A DNA stretch of 64,000 nt. Source: Melampsora larici-populina 98AG31 (Eukaryota; Basidiomycota; Pucciniomycetes; Pucciniales; Melampsoraceae). Of this stretch, positions 29,101 through 38,130 are shown one piece after another. Position 1 is the stretch's first letter. Every line of letters begins with the position of its first letter. The notes under the pieces are model-generated. The model searched no databases. It was given only the letters and a program-made list of their open reading frames with translations, and was not told the origin of the DNA. The position numbers and the translations under genes are program-made. The stretch is from positions 270,105 through 334,104 of the forward strand of contig NW_006768776.1 in the NCBI RefSeq assembly GCF_000204055.1, read 5' to 3'.

Positions 29101-30964
29101 CAAATCGAATACTAGGAGTTTCGGATTTGAGATTAGCCATTGCGAATTCTTTCAGCACAATGGGTTCACCATCTGTAGCTACAGCTAGGCGTACCTCTAC
29201 AGGAGAAACCAGAGGACGTCGTGGGATCCGTAGTTTAGATGCCATTGAGTCCGACAGTAGGTTCGCTCCTGCACCAGTGTCAATCAGAGCACGTATGGTT
29301 TTACCATTACACATTAGTTCTAAGATGACTGGTGAAACCGACAGAGGAGCTACGCACCCTGCATCACCCTCCGCTACCTCTTCGACTTGAGTCTGCCGAA
29401 ACCGATCAGCTTCCTCATATGCCGCGATGTCTTCAACAAGTACATCAGGAAATGAATCGAAGGCCGCTACACGGGTTGCAGGCATTGGGTTGGTTGGGCG
29501 ACCGGCCGGGCGTTGAGTTGGAGCACCTGGTGGGTTACTTCTGGTCGTTGTCAATGGACGGGAAGGTCTAGGTCCGGCATCAAAGTTAGAAGGGACTGAT
29601 AGAAATCGTGATGATCGTCTGTTACACCCTGGATCGTTACATTTCTCCTTGCACACACTGCAAATACCGGATCTTCTAAGATATTCATGATATCTCCATC
29701 CATTTTCCGCACGCTCCTCTTCAGTACGAGCTCTCGGGGGGTTTGAGACACGCTGGCTAATGAAGGTTGATCCCATGGCTGGGCTGTGAGTTTTGGCCTT
29801 GGCAGTAGGATCGGGTAGCAGCTTGCTATTGATAAGGAACCGCCATATACCGTCCGCAGCGTCTTTGAAAACAGGAAATTGGAAATTTTCGACTAGGAGG
29901 TGTTTTTCTCGGTCAATCATGTCCCTGAAGAGTTGAGGAGCGCCCCAGGTGATGTGCTGAGCTAGATGTCGGTCGGTGATGTGTCCAGAGCGTTTTATCA
30001 ACCGGTGCAGAGCTTGAGCCCGTGTGACATATGCGTTGAATGACTCTTGAGGCTTCATCTCCAATCGCCTAAATGCCTCCTCAGTGTCTGTCAGCCAAGC
30101 GTGAGGCAAGGTACCCATTGCCATTGTCTCCATAGCTTCCTTCCACGTCCCCCGTTTCAAACTGTCCTTGTTGGACTGGTACCAGGCTGCCATCGCCTCC
30201 TCGTTCAATAATGACCCCAATAATTTCAGCTTCTCCCCGTCGTCGTTGACATTCTTAACCTCAAAGGTCTCTTCAATCAAGCTATGCCAGTGAAAGAGAT
30301 CGGCAGGGACTCCGAACTTGCCAGTGAATTTCGGTAAATCGCTAAGCTTTACCCGATCCGCAGTTGTTGACGATGGTATGAATTGGGAATGGGCATCGGG
30401 TACTGCTTGCTGAAACGATTGCATATGAGGCACACTCGTGGCCCGAGCGTACTGAGGCGAATTGGCCGGGATCGAATGATAGTGAGGAGATGGTGCCTGC
30501 CTAGGTGAAAAAGGTCGTGGTGGACTCCCATGTCGATTAGTGGCAGATGGCAATACCTGATCTAAAGGTGTCGATTCGATTGGAGCGGCTTGGGCTGTGG
30601 TCGATTCGCGGGGTAACGGAGAAGGCGTTGTTTGGCCTTGCTGTAAATAGCGTTCAAACACATTGGATGGATCGCCTGAAGGTGGGGCTGATCCTTCCAC
30701 GGCGCGGGTAACTTGTGCCTTGCCTTCCAATAATTCTCGCACCAATCGCTGCAGGGTCAGATTTTGCTCAGCCAACTTTTCCATCTTCTCGTTCTGTAGC
30801 CTCATCGCTTCCAGCTCTTGTCGCAACGATACGACACTGTCTTCGTTCCCCATCGTAGCGTTTGATGGCTCGCCCGACATGGTAGATGACGATGCTGGTT
30901 GAGATACCTTGGGTGTTTCGAGTAAGAGGTGTCCCGGTGGATGAGGTGTAGACGCAGTAGGCAC
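26171..30964 (-). CDS. Ty3/gypsy Gag-Pol polyprotein
   Basis: A retroelement polyprotein of about 1597 residues. In order: capsid region (about 200-400, with GTWKEAMETMAMGTLPHAWL); cysteine cluster CSVCKEKCNDPGC (about 432-447); aspartic protease DTGAGANLL (about 560); reverse transcriptase with YIDDIVIFS (about 905); RNase H with FTDASGHGLGAALF (about 1051); integrase zinc domain HEALGHLG ... CDSCQRNK (about 1245-1285), then the catalytic core with IDFIGPFP, IGDRDKAWTS and ADGRSERSNK supplying D, D and E. It ends in an integrase tail (FHISKLKAY). No chromodomain is seen. All hallmark residues are present, so pol looks functional. The stated start (30964) is a GTG just after an in-frame TGA; the natural gag start is probably ATG 31393. 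Confidence 0.95.
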   Translation of the reverse strand: MPTASTPHPPGHLLLETPKVSQPASSSTMSGEPSNATMGNEDSVVSLRQELEAMRLQNEKMEKLAEQNLTLQRLVRELLEGKAQVTRAVEGSAPPSGDPSNVFERYLQQGQTTPSPLPRESTTAQAAPIESTPLDQVLPSATNRHGSPPRPFSPRQAPSPHYHSIPANSPQYARATSVPHMQSFQQAVPDAHSQFIPSSTTADRVKLSDLPKFTGKFGVPADLFHWHSLIEETFEVKNVNDDGEKLKLLGSLLNEEAMAAWYQSNKDSLKRGTWKEAMETMAMGTLPHAWLTDTEEAFRRLEMKPQESFNAYVTRAQALHRLIKRSGHITDRHLAQHITWGAPQLFRDMIDREKHLLVENFQFPVFKDAADGIWRFLINSKLLPDPTAKAKTHSPAMGSTFISQRVSNPPRARTEEERAENGWRYHEYLRRSGICSVCKEKCNDPGCNRRSSRFLSVPSNFDAGPRPSRPLTTTRSNPPGAPTQRPAGRPTNPMPATRVAAFDSFPDVLVEDIAAYEEADRFRQTQVEEVAEGDAGCVAPLSVSPVILELMCNGKTIRALIDTGAGANLLSDSMASKLRIPRRPLVSPVEVRLAVATDGEPIVLKEFAMANLKSETPSIRFGAVFFKLAPLGSKYDMILGSPFLSKFKLDVSLHRRCVVHTPSGKVIFEKEMQDELKRLMCAVENLHKISEVEKLGEKEDAMLKDFKDLFPAELPPVEDGEVEETFPEGMPDSTRQVRHKIILTDPNVVINEKQYGYPLKYRESWRKLIDQHLRAGRIRRSQSQYASPSMIIPKKDPTELPRWICDYRTLNKYTVKDRAPLPNVDESVRLVATGKVWSVVDQVNSFFQDRMREEDIPLTAVKTPWGLYEWVVMPMGLTNGPATHQARNEEILGELVGKICVVYIDDIVIFSQTVEEHEKHLRMVLERLRAAKLYCSIKKSKLFRRQIHFLGHDISADGICPDEEKVEKITKWATPSTSKQLLKFLGTVQWMKKFIDGLSHYVGTLTPLTSTTLKNKPFKWGQAEEDAFNNIKRLITTLPVLRNLDYDSEEPIWLFTDASGHGLGAALFQGAEWDTASPVAYESRTMNAAERNYPVHEQELLAVINALNKWRLLLLGMRVNVMSDHHSLTTLLTQRNLSRRQARWLETLSQFDLDFRYLKGEDNTVADALSRRDEVASCEVHAALNDEELIEIREGYELDAFCVKLQKVLPLRDDCIEKDGLLYLDGRLVIPRHGNLRQDFTTQAHEALGHLGTVKTLARLRHTFFWPSMSKDVETQLKACDSCQRNKARTSKTPGKLQSNPIPYQPMQSIAIDFIGPFPKVSGYDMILTCTCRLTGFVRLIPASQKDTAEKSASRLFGAWSAIFGLPESIIGDRDKAWTSRFWQRLHRLLGVRINLSTAYHPQADGRSERSNKTVGQILRHRAAEKHGKWLESLPAAEFAINSAVNSATGVSPFHFVYGRIPRLFPVGLPSEEEDEDVTQWIQRRQSEWAAWRDRLWCSRVDQAVHYNLRRRGGESFKEGSWVMVDSTDRQQVVGGKSKGVSKLRARFDGPYQVLESLNGGRNFRLRLGTNDMSFPVFHISKLKAYHGEAEDLEVRE

Positions 30965-31018
30965 CGTGTCCGGGTAGTGTTCGCTCGTCGACGAGCGCGC
31001 ACGACTTCCCTTTCTGCC

Positions 31019-31393
31019 TCAAAGGGAGTTGGTGTGCGCTCGTCGACTAGCAAAGCCTACACAGACACGGTGAGGGTTTTGATCCAGTAGCTTTTTGAAA
31101 TGCCGCTCAATGATCGTGGCTTCTGAATGTGACGGTGAAATTACTGGTGGTGAAAATCGTAATCGTGTAGACTCCGCTGTGTTAGTCTCTCGAGCACTCG
31201 ATGCGTACACGATTCGGTCGGTTGGCGCTGGAGACCCCGAAACAAAAGCCTCCTCTCGCCAAGAGTAATTGGGGGGAGGAGGTGCCGGAGGAGTCTCTGT
31301 GATTGTGACTTGCTTGCCTTTTCGAAGTTTTCGAAGTAAGATTTCGGGATCGTCAAGATAATAGTCCGGTTTGAATGAAGCGTTATTGCTCAT
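31019..31393 (-). CDS. Gag N-terminal frame, ended by an in-frame TGA
   Basis: This 124-codon frame starts at ATG 31393 and is in the same reading frame as the polyprotein at 26171-30964; only the TGA at 31019-31021 separates them. Its start (DPEILLRKLRKGK ... PAPPPPNYSW) is clearly homologous to the start of the gag at 1086-3002 (DAFLRKPRP ... PAPNPPRYNW), which continues without a stop. The gag N-terminus therefore belongs to the polyprotein, and the TGA is either a nonsense mutation or a readthrough site. The sequence after the stop is GGC. Confidence 0.7.
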   Translation of the reverse strand: MSNNASFKPDYYLDDPEILLRKLRKGKQVTITETPPAPPPPNYSWREEAFVSGSPAPTDRIVYASSARETNTAESTRLRFSPPVISPSHSEATIIERHFKKLLDQNPHRVCVGFASRRAHTNSL

Positions 31394-31589
31394 TCGACAA
31401 AATGGTATGAAGTAATTAAGGTTTGACGTTGACAGAAGCAGACCGGATTTGCAGAGTTCGTTTACCGAGTTTTGACAGAACTGAATAATCGGATGGCAGA
31501 TGACAGATGACAGAAAAAAAATATGTCGACAGATAGAGAAACAGGAATAGAGCTCCGAATTGTTTATCGAAGTGACAAGTAAAAAAAAG

Positions 31590-31938
31590 TGTAAGGTCTT
31601 TGTGGACCTTCACTGAAGCTTCTGAATTCTCTCTGATCCGACTCTCTCGAGGAGCAGCTACTTGGAACTTCGGTTTATATTTCGAAGGATCTAACTCCAA
31701 ACAGTCCCAGATAAGGCTCTCGAAAGAGTCAGCGACACAACAAAAGACAAGTAAAAGAGAAAACCCCGAAGGGACACAAAGAGAACTGAGATGAGCTCAC
31801 CTAACTCCAAACAGTCCCAGATAAGGCTCTCGAAAGAGTGAGGACTGTTGGAGTTCGGCGTGGAGGATGAAATGTATACAAGAAATGTCTAAACCCATAA
31901 TGTAACCCAAAGCCATGATTATGTGTGTACTCCTTACA
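31590..31938 (-). repeat. 5' LTR of the complete Ty3/gypsy element
   Basis: Identical in length, and by eye in sequence, to 25402-25750, with the same internal duplication of a 39-bp unit. It is the 5' LTR because the element reads on the minus strand, and so should contain the promoter. Confidence 0.95.
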
Positions 31939-31943
31939 CAACC
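31939..31943. repeat. 5-bp target site duplication, right copy
   Basis: CAACC, identical to 25397-25401. Confidence 0.95.
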
Positions 31944-34144
31944 ATCATTTTTTTGACAAGAAACATACAAGAATTGTGTCCAATTTGCCTTCCTCGAGCC
32001 CCTCAGTAGCATTGTAAACTGAAAAGATAACATCGCCAAAGGTATTTGCCCACATAGATTGAGTGCTAGAAACTATTGCCTTTGTCAACATGGCAAGGTA
32101 CTTTGAAAGAAGCCGAGTATGTTCTGACATACGATGGGTTGGACAAAAACTAGTGTGGTCAATTATAACAGTTGGATAATTGTAAAAAACTTGATAAGTG
32201 CCAATTGTCGGTCGGATTTCACACACAGTTGGCCTCAAGAAATGGTATCGTGATCCCTTTCCAGCCAAAATGAGAACTGAAGAACATACTTCAGGGTCCG
32301 CAGAACAAGTTGGTTTGAATTGAATGCTACGCACCATGATTTCCAGTTGATTTAGCACCGGTCAAATCTTGATCAAAGCAAACATGAGCACCAGCTTGGC
32401 CCATAATCTCTACTGTCTTGTTTCTCAGTCCCGGGATGTACCGGAAGGTAGTCATAGGCACATCTGACACAAGGAGACATTTAGTGGGGTGATAGAATTT
32501 CCACTAGAGGGCGGCCGCTCACCAATTTGTGTTCCATTTGGGCAAGCTCCGCTCAAAACCCAATCAGAGAAACTTTGATTACGAGGCGAAGGTGACTTCC
32601 AATGTTTGACCAGCTTGAGTTGAATTCTAGCACAAGAACTTGCTAAACCAGATGAACCTATAGCTTTACATGAGACCCCTCCCCGTAATCCTATTTGATG
32701 AGTTGTATAGTTTATTGAAGTGCTAAAGACAGTGTCATCTGCTATTCCATCGACATGATAATATTTTTTCATTTCAACTGCAGTGTCATCTCCAACCAAG
32801 TGTCCATCCTTACGTGGATTGTGAATTACTGAGTGCATTGGACCAACGGCCAGGATTCCCCCTATTAAACCACATAAAATTGTTCAAACTTGTAAAAAAA
32901 ACATATTGAAATGATGCTCACCAGTAGGGATCGAATATGTCGCTCCGTTGAACGTGAACATGCTGGGATATCTGGTGTGAGAGGGAGCCGCTGGCATACT
33001 GCCATAACCTGCTATGTATCCAAATACTGCACTGCCCTGAGGCTGGGTGCGTTCTAAGTTTTGCAATAGTGGAATCAGCATGAGATATTGAAAACATTCA
33101 ATAAGAAAAACTTACCTTCATCATCCCAGCCTATCTCTTTGTGTAACATTTTTCCAAACTCGGCTTTACTTAAATCAATTTCTTGGCCTGACATACCCTG
33201 GCGTAACATGATGGGTGATGGTGTCAGAAGAGTGGCAAAGCTATCATGGTGAGAAAAAAGAATAAGTCATCAGCTCTAGTGGTATGAGTTGGTTGACAAG
33301 TATTGCTAATCACCTGGCTGTCATCGATTTTAGTACGATCGTACTAGCTACGGTCATAATCGAGATCGTTAAATGGGATTTCCGAAAAACAAATGATGCT
33401 CTTGAAACATCAATGACGGCTGAAAGTTCAAATAGTGAAGTAGGACTCCGAGTCAAAGTAGCGGTCGTATACAAAAGTACTGCGTTGGAAAACCCGCTAC
33501 AGAGGAAGGCTGCCACGTTACTTTCTTCATATTTGATATCTTCACAAAAACGAATATCAACTTACAATGAGCATAATACCGAAAGAGATGTTGAAATCGC
33601 TGTGACGCAAAAAGCCTTCATATTTGGAGAATCCTTTGCCCATTGGGCTACGCTTGGTGGTAATGGTACTTGACACAGATTTGTGACAATAATGAAACCA
33701 GTAACAAAGAGAATAACACATAATTCTCCCAATACAATCGACCATGCGTACGGCGAGAGAAATTTTGAGCGGATATATCTTGGATCGGGGTCTGGGCTGT
33801 GCAAAAGGAGGAAAAAAAATATGTCAGTATGATTTCAGTCTCGAGGATCCGATGTGCGATTCATCAAATTGCAATAATTCAAGTTACCTGGCATCTGATT
33901 CCGATTTCTCATCGTCATCTGTGTTTAACGGTGAAAATCTTCTTGGGTTGTGGCCGACGTCTGCTTCCATGGAATTTGGGAGATGAATATTCCGCGCGTC
34001 TGTACCCTTCCAAGGCTGTAACTCTATGGCGGTGAAAGTATCTTCAAGAGCTGTGGTGCGGGCAATAGACGAAAATGAGTCTTTATGAAAGCTTTCAGAA
34101 TCCATATTGGCCTCCGATGATGGATGTTCGATTTGATGCGGCAT

Positions 34145-34640
34145 GTTTGTGAACTGGGGATATGCAACTCTTCAACAGTGAGGAGGTATGCCCTTTTGAG
34201 CTGTCATTGGTCGAAGCTTCGGCCGAACCCAGATATCTCACCTTGATTGAATTTGACTCTATTTGACTTGTTAAGATGCACAGCAACTTCACCGCGCTGT
34301 TCAGCAACTTCAGCATGCATGTTCGGAAATCCTCAACCATAGGAGGCTGTTGAGTTTTGCGCACGGTCCTGCACCATCACGGTACACATTTCAAGTCTCG
34401 ATCACCATGGTGAAATCTTTTACCGACACCTTGTATGAATGTGCAAGGCATGAAGGTTCACCAATGTCATATGTGACGAGCACCCTCCATCAAGACCCAT
34501 CTGGTCCATTCACTCAAAGAGTCGATTTAGAACCACGAGTAATCTTTCAAAATTGAAGGAATTCTTCCAACGTAGTCAGTGAGTGGTACGCCGATAAACT
34601 AGTGAGCCCTTTAAAAATTTCAGCTGTACCGAGAACGACT
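34145..34640. promoter_or_regulatory. Divergent intergenic region between gene B and the first SigF-like gene
   Basis: Only 496 bp separate two start codons facing away from each other (34144 minus, 34641 plus). The stretch is conserved with 8140-8669. No TATA box or operator can be named with confidence. Because gene B is broken, only the plus-strand side is likely to matter now. Confidence 0.4.
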
Positions 34641-35651
34641 ATGGAAGACCCAGTAAGAGAAGTGAGTAGCTTTAGGAAGCTTTTCCCTCAGACTCTCTCA
34701 GCGGTGATCAAAGTCCCCCATCGGCTTTGGACCAGGCTGATTAATGAATCTTGATATCTTTGATGTAGCTCAGGGACGTCGTTCGATCGATCACTGAACC
34801 ATACGCAGCAAGTGTGATGGCTCAAAATATTGAAAAGTATTTAATTAACCATTTCCTAAAATATAAACTCATTTCTTGTTTCACTGAATCAAATTTCTTT
34901 CCAAACGAAAAAAAATTGTATCAAAATCTTTAGATACTTCACTGAAGATGCGTATATTGAACATCCAACGTTTAATCAACCTAAATCAGCACATGGAAAA
35001 GAAATGTTAAAAGGCTACTATAAGTTTGTGTTAGTATATATATAATCAGTTCGATTAACTATAAATCATCAGATCAGGAGCTAAATAATTTTGATTTTTT
35101 TTTTGGGATTGTACAAAAAAAGACGAGTTTTCACGATCAATAACAAAATAGATTTTCATTCAGTCATGTTTAATGAAGATAAAACACGTGCTGCCATTGG
35201 TAAATATACTTTCTATTTCTTTTCAAAAAATAAATAAATCTTGTCTTGACGTTAACTAAGATATCGAATTCTTACTTTTCTATAGATTTAACTGAAAATG
35301 CTAATCCAAGATGGCTACCATGGCCAACATTTAGAATCCACGTAAGATTTTATGTATTTGTAAAGATGAGAAAAGATGAAGATGGAAAATATAGAATATA
35401 TCAGTAATCCATTCAATCCTTTTCACCCTACCCTCTTTATTCATTTCTCTATCTTTTCTAGCTACTTATTTAGGTGTTTTTATTTCTCTCTTTTTTCTGT
35501 TAGTCAAATAGATTGTTTTCCAAGTAATATAGGTGGGTTATCAATCTTACCTGGGTTTGATTTGGCTAATAATTTCATTAAGATTATCATTGGTATCTTT
35601 ATTGGAACTTTGGGACAATTCTTACTTTATAAAGGTTGGTTTGGTGCTTAA
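34641..35651 (+). CDS. SigF-like NTF2-like domain protein, copy 1 (175 aa)
   Basis: Six exons (34641-34661, 34769-34836, 34934-35029, 35123-35199, 35286-35403, 35504-35651) total 528 nt, one open frame of 175 codons plus stop, all GT...AG. The fold is inferred to be NTF2-like: YFTEDAYIEHPTFNQPKSAH forms the typical N-terminal helix-strand unit, then INNKIDFHSVMF and KDEDGKYRIY form strands. The C-terminus has a hydrophobic helix (NFIKIIIGIFIGTLGQFLL) that may anchor it in a membrane. The family is common and expanded in rust fungi; its function is not known. Copy 2 follows at 36501 in the same direction with identical exon layout. 35652-36500 between them shows no gene. Confidence 0.8.
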
Positions 35652-36500
35652 TTAATTTTATTTAAAGTTTTCGTCAGGTTTGATCTTGGTGATTCCTTTT
35701 TGAGTTGATAAGACTTGAATAATTGTCTGGCATCCACTGGTAGTGTCAGTTTAGAAAATAGAAGTGTTTTTGCAAGCTACTTTGAGTTCATGGAGCCCTT
35801 GCAATAATCTTGCAAAGCAACCTATCTTCTTAGAAAGAGTTTTGAGCTGCTCATTGATTCTGTTCAAAAGTTGTTATATATGTTGGTGATGACAAAATCT
35901 TTTGAACAAGAAGGTTCTGAGGATTTTGCTACGGCTATGCAAGAATATCCCTCTGAGTATCACCATCAGATTGACTATTCACAGCTATTCACTCTTCATG
36001 AGTGATCCTTATGAAGATATAAGATGATTTCCAACTCGAATGTGGATAGCTTATCTAGGAGGGGTATATAGAGACTCTAAAACCTGCTTGAATAAACGTG
36101 AAAGGTCACACCTACTCCTCCATGATAGGTTTCTTTTGGATGAAGCAAATCAGTCGCTTAACTTTCAGTCAAAGTTTGAGAAATGTGACGTCAATCGGTT
36201 ATAAACTTCAGAAACACCGAATGATGTTCAAATTGGTAATCAGGTCGTCATCAGGTCTATTGAGACTGTGAGACATGATGAGATGACGAATCATGAGACT
36301 TGCTGTGAAAATTAAGATTGGATCAAAGCCATCTTCCCTCTTTTAACACTCATCGTCGTCATCCTTGCACCTTTTCTCTTCAACCATCGACTCAATCTGA
36401 ATTCTTCATCACATCAAAGTAAAGGTCAGTTTCCAAAGAGAATAGTGAATGATATATTGTGATTGAAGACTTTGAACAAATTCATAGACCTAAAACCAAG

Positions 36501-37473
36501 ATGGAAGACCCAGTAGCAGAAGTGAGTAAACATCACCTCTGAAATGAAATGACGATGAAGTTTTCAAATGTAGAGAAAGAATTGAAGGCTAACCAGTTTC
36601 AAACTTGATTTTTCCATTTCTTCAATACATAGCTCAGAGAAGTATTTAGATCGATCACTGAACCATACTCAGCAAATGTGATCACCCAAAACATTGAAAA
36701 GTAAATCATCAAATCAAGTTTTGCTTTACATTTTCTTTCGACTGATCGAATCTTCTTTTAGATATTTCACTGAAGATGCTTATATCGAACATCCATTGTT
36801 GAATCAACCTAAATCAGCACATGGAAAAGATATGTTAAAAGGATACTATAAGTTTTTGTTAGTGTTACAAACCTTTGATGATATTATATTTATGAAATTC
36901 TTGAAGAACATACAAAGTTGATTTATCTGATTTTATTTTTCTTATGATTTTAAAAAACTAAAGACGAGTCTTTACGATTAATAACAAAATAGATTTCCAT
37001 TCAGTCATGTTTGATGAAGATAAAACTCATGCAGCAATTGGTAAGTCATCACCTACATTTCTTGTTTAGTTCTAATGGAATTGATCTTCAAGTTAACCAA
37101 CTGATTCAATTTCGGTTTTGATTTCACTTAGATTTAACTCAAAATGCCAATCCAAGAGTTTTACCATGGCCAGCATTCAGAGTCCACGTAAGATTTATTA
37201 CATTACTAGATATAAGAAAAGAAGAAGATGGGAAATACAGAATCTCTCAGTAAATCATCTTTTTGACACTGCTTTTTTGATTTCAATCTTGATACTAATA
37301 AGTGTTTTGTTTTGAATAGTCAAATAGATAATTTTCCAAGTGATTTAGGTAGATCTGGTATACCTACTTTACCAGGTTTAAGTTGTGCAAGTAATATAAT
37401 CAAAACGATCATTGGTATCATTGCTGGGATCTTAGGTCAATTCTTACTTTCTAAAGGTTGTTTTGGAGCTTAG
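36501..37473 (+). CDS. SigF-like NTF2-like domain protein, copy 2 (177 aa)
   Basis: Exons 36501-36521, 36633-36700, 36762-36857, 36964-37040, 37132-37249 and 37320-37473 total 534 nt, one frame of 177 codons plus stop. The first five exons have exactly the same lengths as in copy 1 (21, 68, 96, 77, 118); the last is 6 nt longer. The protein starts MEDPVAE and has YFTEDAYIEHPLLNQPKSAH, INNKIDFHSVMFDEDKTH and the C-terminal helix NIIKTIIGIIAGILGQFLL. Its coding sequence is more conserved than its introns, which suggests both copies are maintained. Identification as SigF-like NTF2-like rests on remembered rust proteins of the same layout. Confidence 0.8.
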
Positions 37474-37641
37474 ATTTGATTTGTATCTAGAAGAAGTCTT
37501 CAGATTGAGTATGTAGACTATGATGTTCTTTGATGTTGTGTTTAGAATGTAGAATAGGATCAGAAGTATGTATAGAGATGTGTAGAATAAAGTCAGTTGA
37601 ACAATAAACCATTTGAAATTGACTTGAAGTCATCATCATTA

Positions 37642-37793
37642 GGGGTACACAAACATCTCAACCCGACCTTAAAAACCCATCCAAAAAACCCGTGCCAACC
37701 CGATTGATTTTGAGTTTTTGGCACTAAAAAATCCAAAAATCAATCGGGTTGCCATGGGTTTTATTAGGTCGGGTTGAGATGTTTGTGTACCCC
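37642..37793. mobile_element. 152-bp Stowaway-like MITE, copy 1
   Basis: Inverted ends GGGGTACACAAACATCTCAA extend inward through a nearly complete palindrome centred on CCCGATTGATTTT. TA flanks both sides (37640-37641 and 37794-37795). A diverged relative lies at 52131-52282. It is in the 3' flank of SigF-like copy 2. Confidence 0.8.
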
Positions 37794-38130
37794 TATTTAT
37801 TTGATTCAAAGTCTTTAAAATCAAAAATGGATCTCCTTGGTGTCTTTCATTATGGCTGGTTCATCAAAACATCTACACATTGATGAATCAAATGGATCCA
37901 AACTCATTCTATATAAAAGATCATAAGATTGAAATCATGTATTGACTTGTTATTAATGATCCAAGAAGATCAAACAATTTGTGGACATTATTCTTTTGGA
38001 TCATTGGAACTTCCATATATATTAAAAATACAAATTCATAAAGATACTGATACCAATTACAACAAAACAAAAATGCGTCCATAAACCTAAACTACAAATA
38101 AATAAATCAGATTCTCAAATCAATTGAACT

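Larger units (their letters stand above)
25402..31938 (-). mobile_element. Complete Ty3/gypsy LTR retrotransposon (6537 bp)
   Basis: Identical 349-bp LTRs at 25402-25750 and 31590-31938, flanked by a CAACC target duplication. Inside, on the minus strand, lie a short gag N-terminal frame, an in-frame TGA, and a 1597-codon gag-protease-RT-RNase H-integrase frame. Integrase follows RNase H, the Ty3/gypsy order. LTR identity implies a recent insertion. A purine tract lies against the 3' LTR. I could not recognise a tRNA-type primer binding site next to the 5' LTR, so the priming mechanism is open. Confidence 0.97.
24731..34144 (-). pseudogene. Gene B: paralogue of gene A, split by a Ty3/gypsy insertion
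   Basis: The 5' part (34144-31939) and 3' part (25401-24731) together cover the whole of gene A with the same exon order and high similarity. A complete retrotransposon (25402-31938) sits in the last exon. It encodes the same type of membrane protein: N-terminal MDSES-like region, helix SIVLGELCVILFVTGFIIVT, C-terminal helix near LSMVPIILVPFFSICAV. Two in-frame TGA codons also flank the insertion point: where A has CAATGC after LSKK, B has TGATGG, and where A has GGA in RSVGW, B has TGA. It was therefore already non-coding here, or became so independently. Its own ATG at 34144 is intact. Exon 3 carries 4 bp more than in A and would need a different acceptor. Confidence 0.85.

Noticed and set aside
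26369..30902. Plus-strand frames of 60-111 codons across the retrotransposon
   Set aside because: They lie opposite the 1597-codon gag-pol frame and show no domains; they are antisense shadows.
26171..30964. Chromodomain at the integrase C-terminus
   Set aside because: The tail ends soon after FHISKLKAYHGE without the aromatic cage pattern of a chromodomain.
30982..30997. 16-bp perfect palindrome CGCTCGTCGACGAGCG
   Set aside because: It lies within the gag coding sequence of the element and next to a similar partial copy at about 31035; probably codon-driven rather than a regulatory site.
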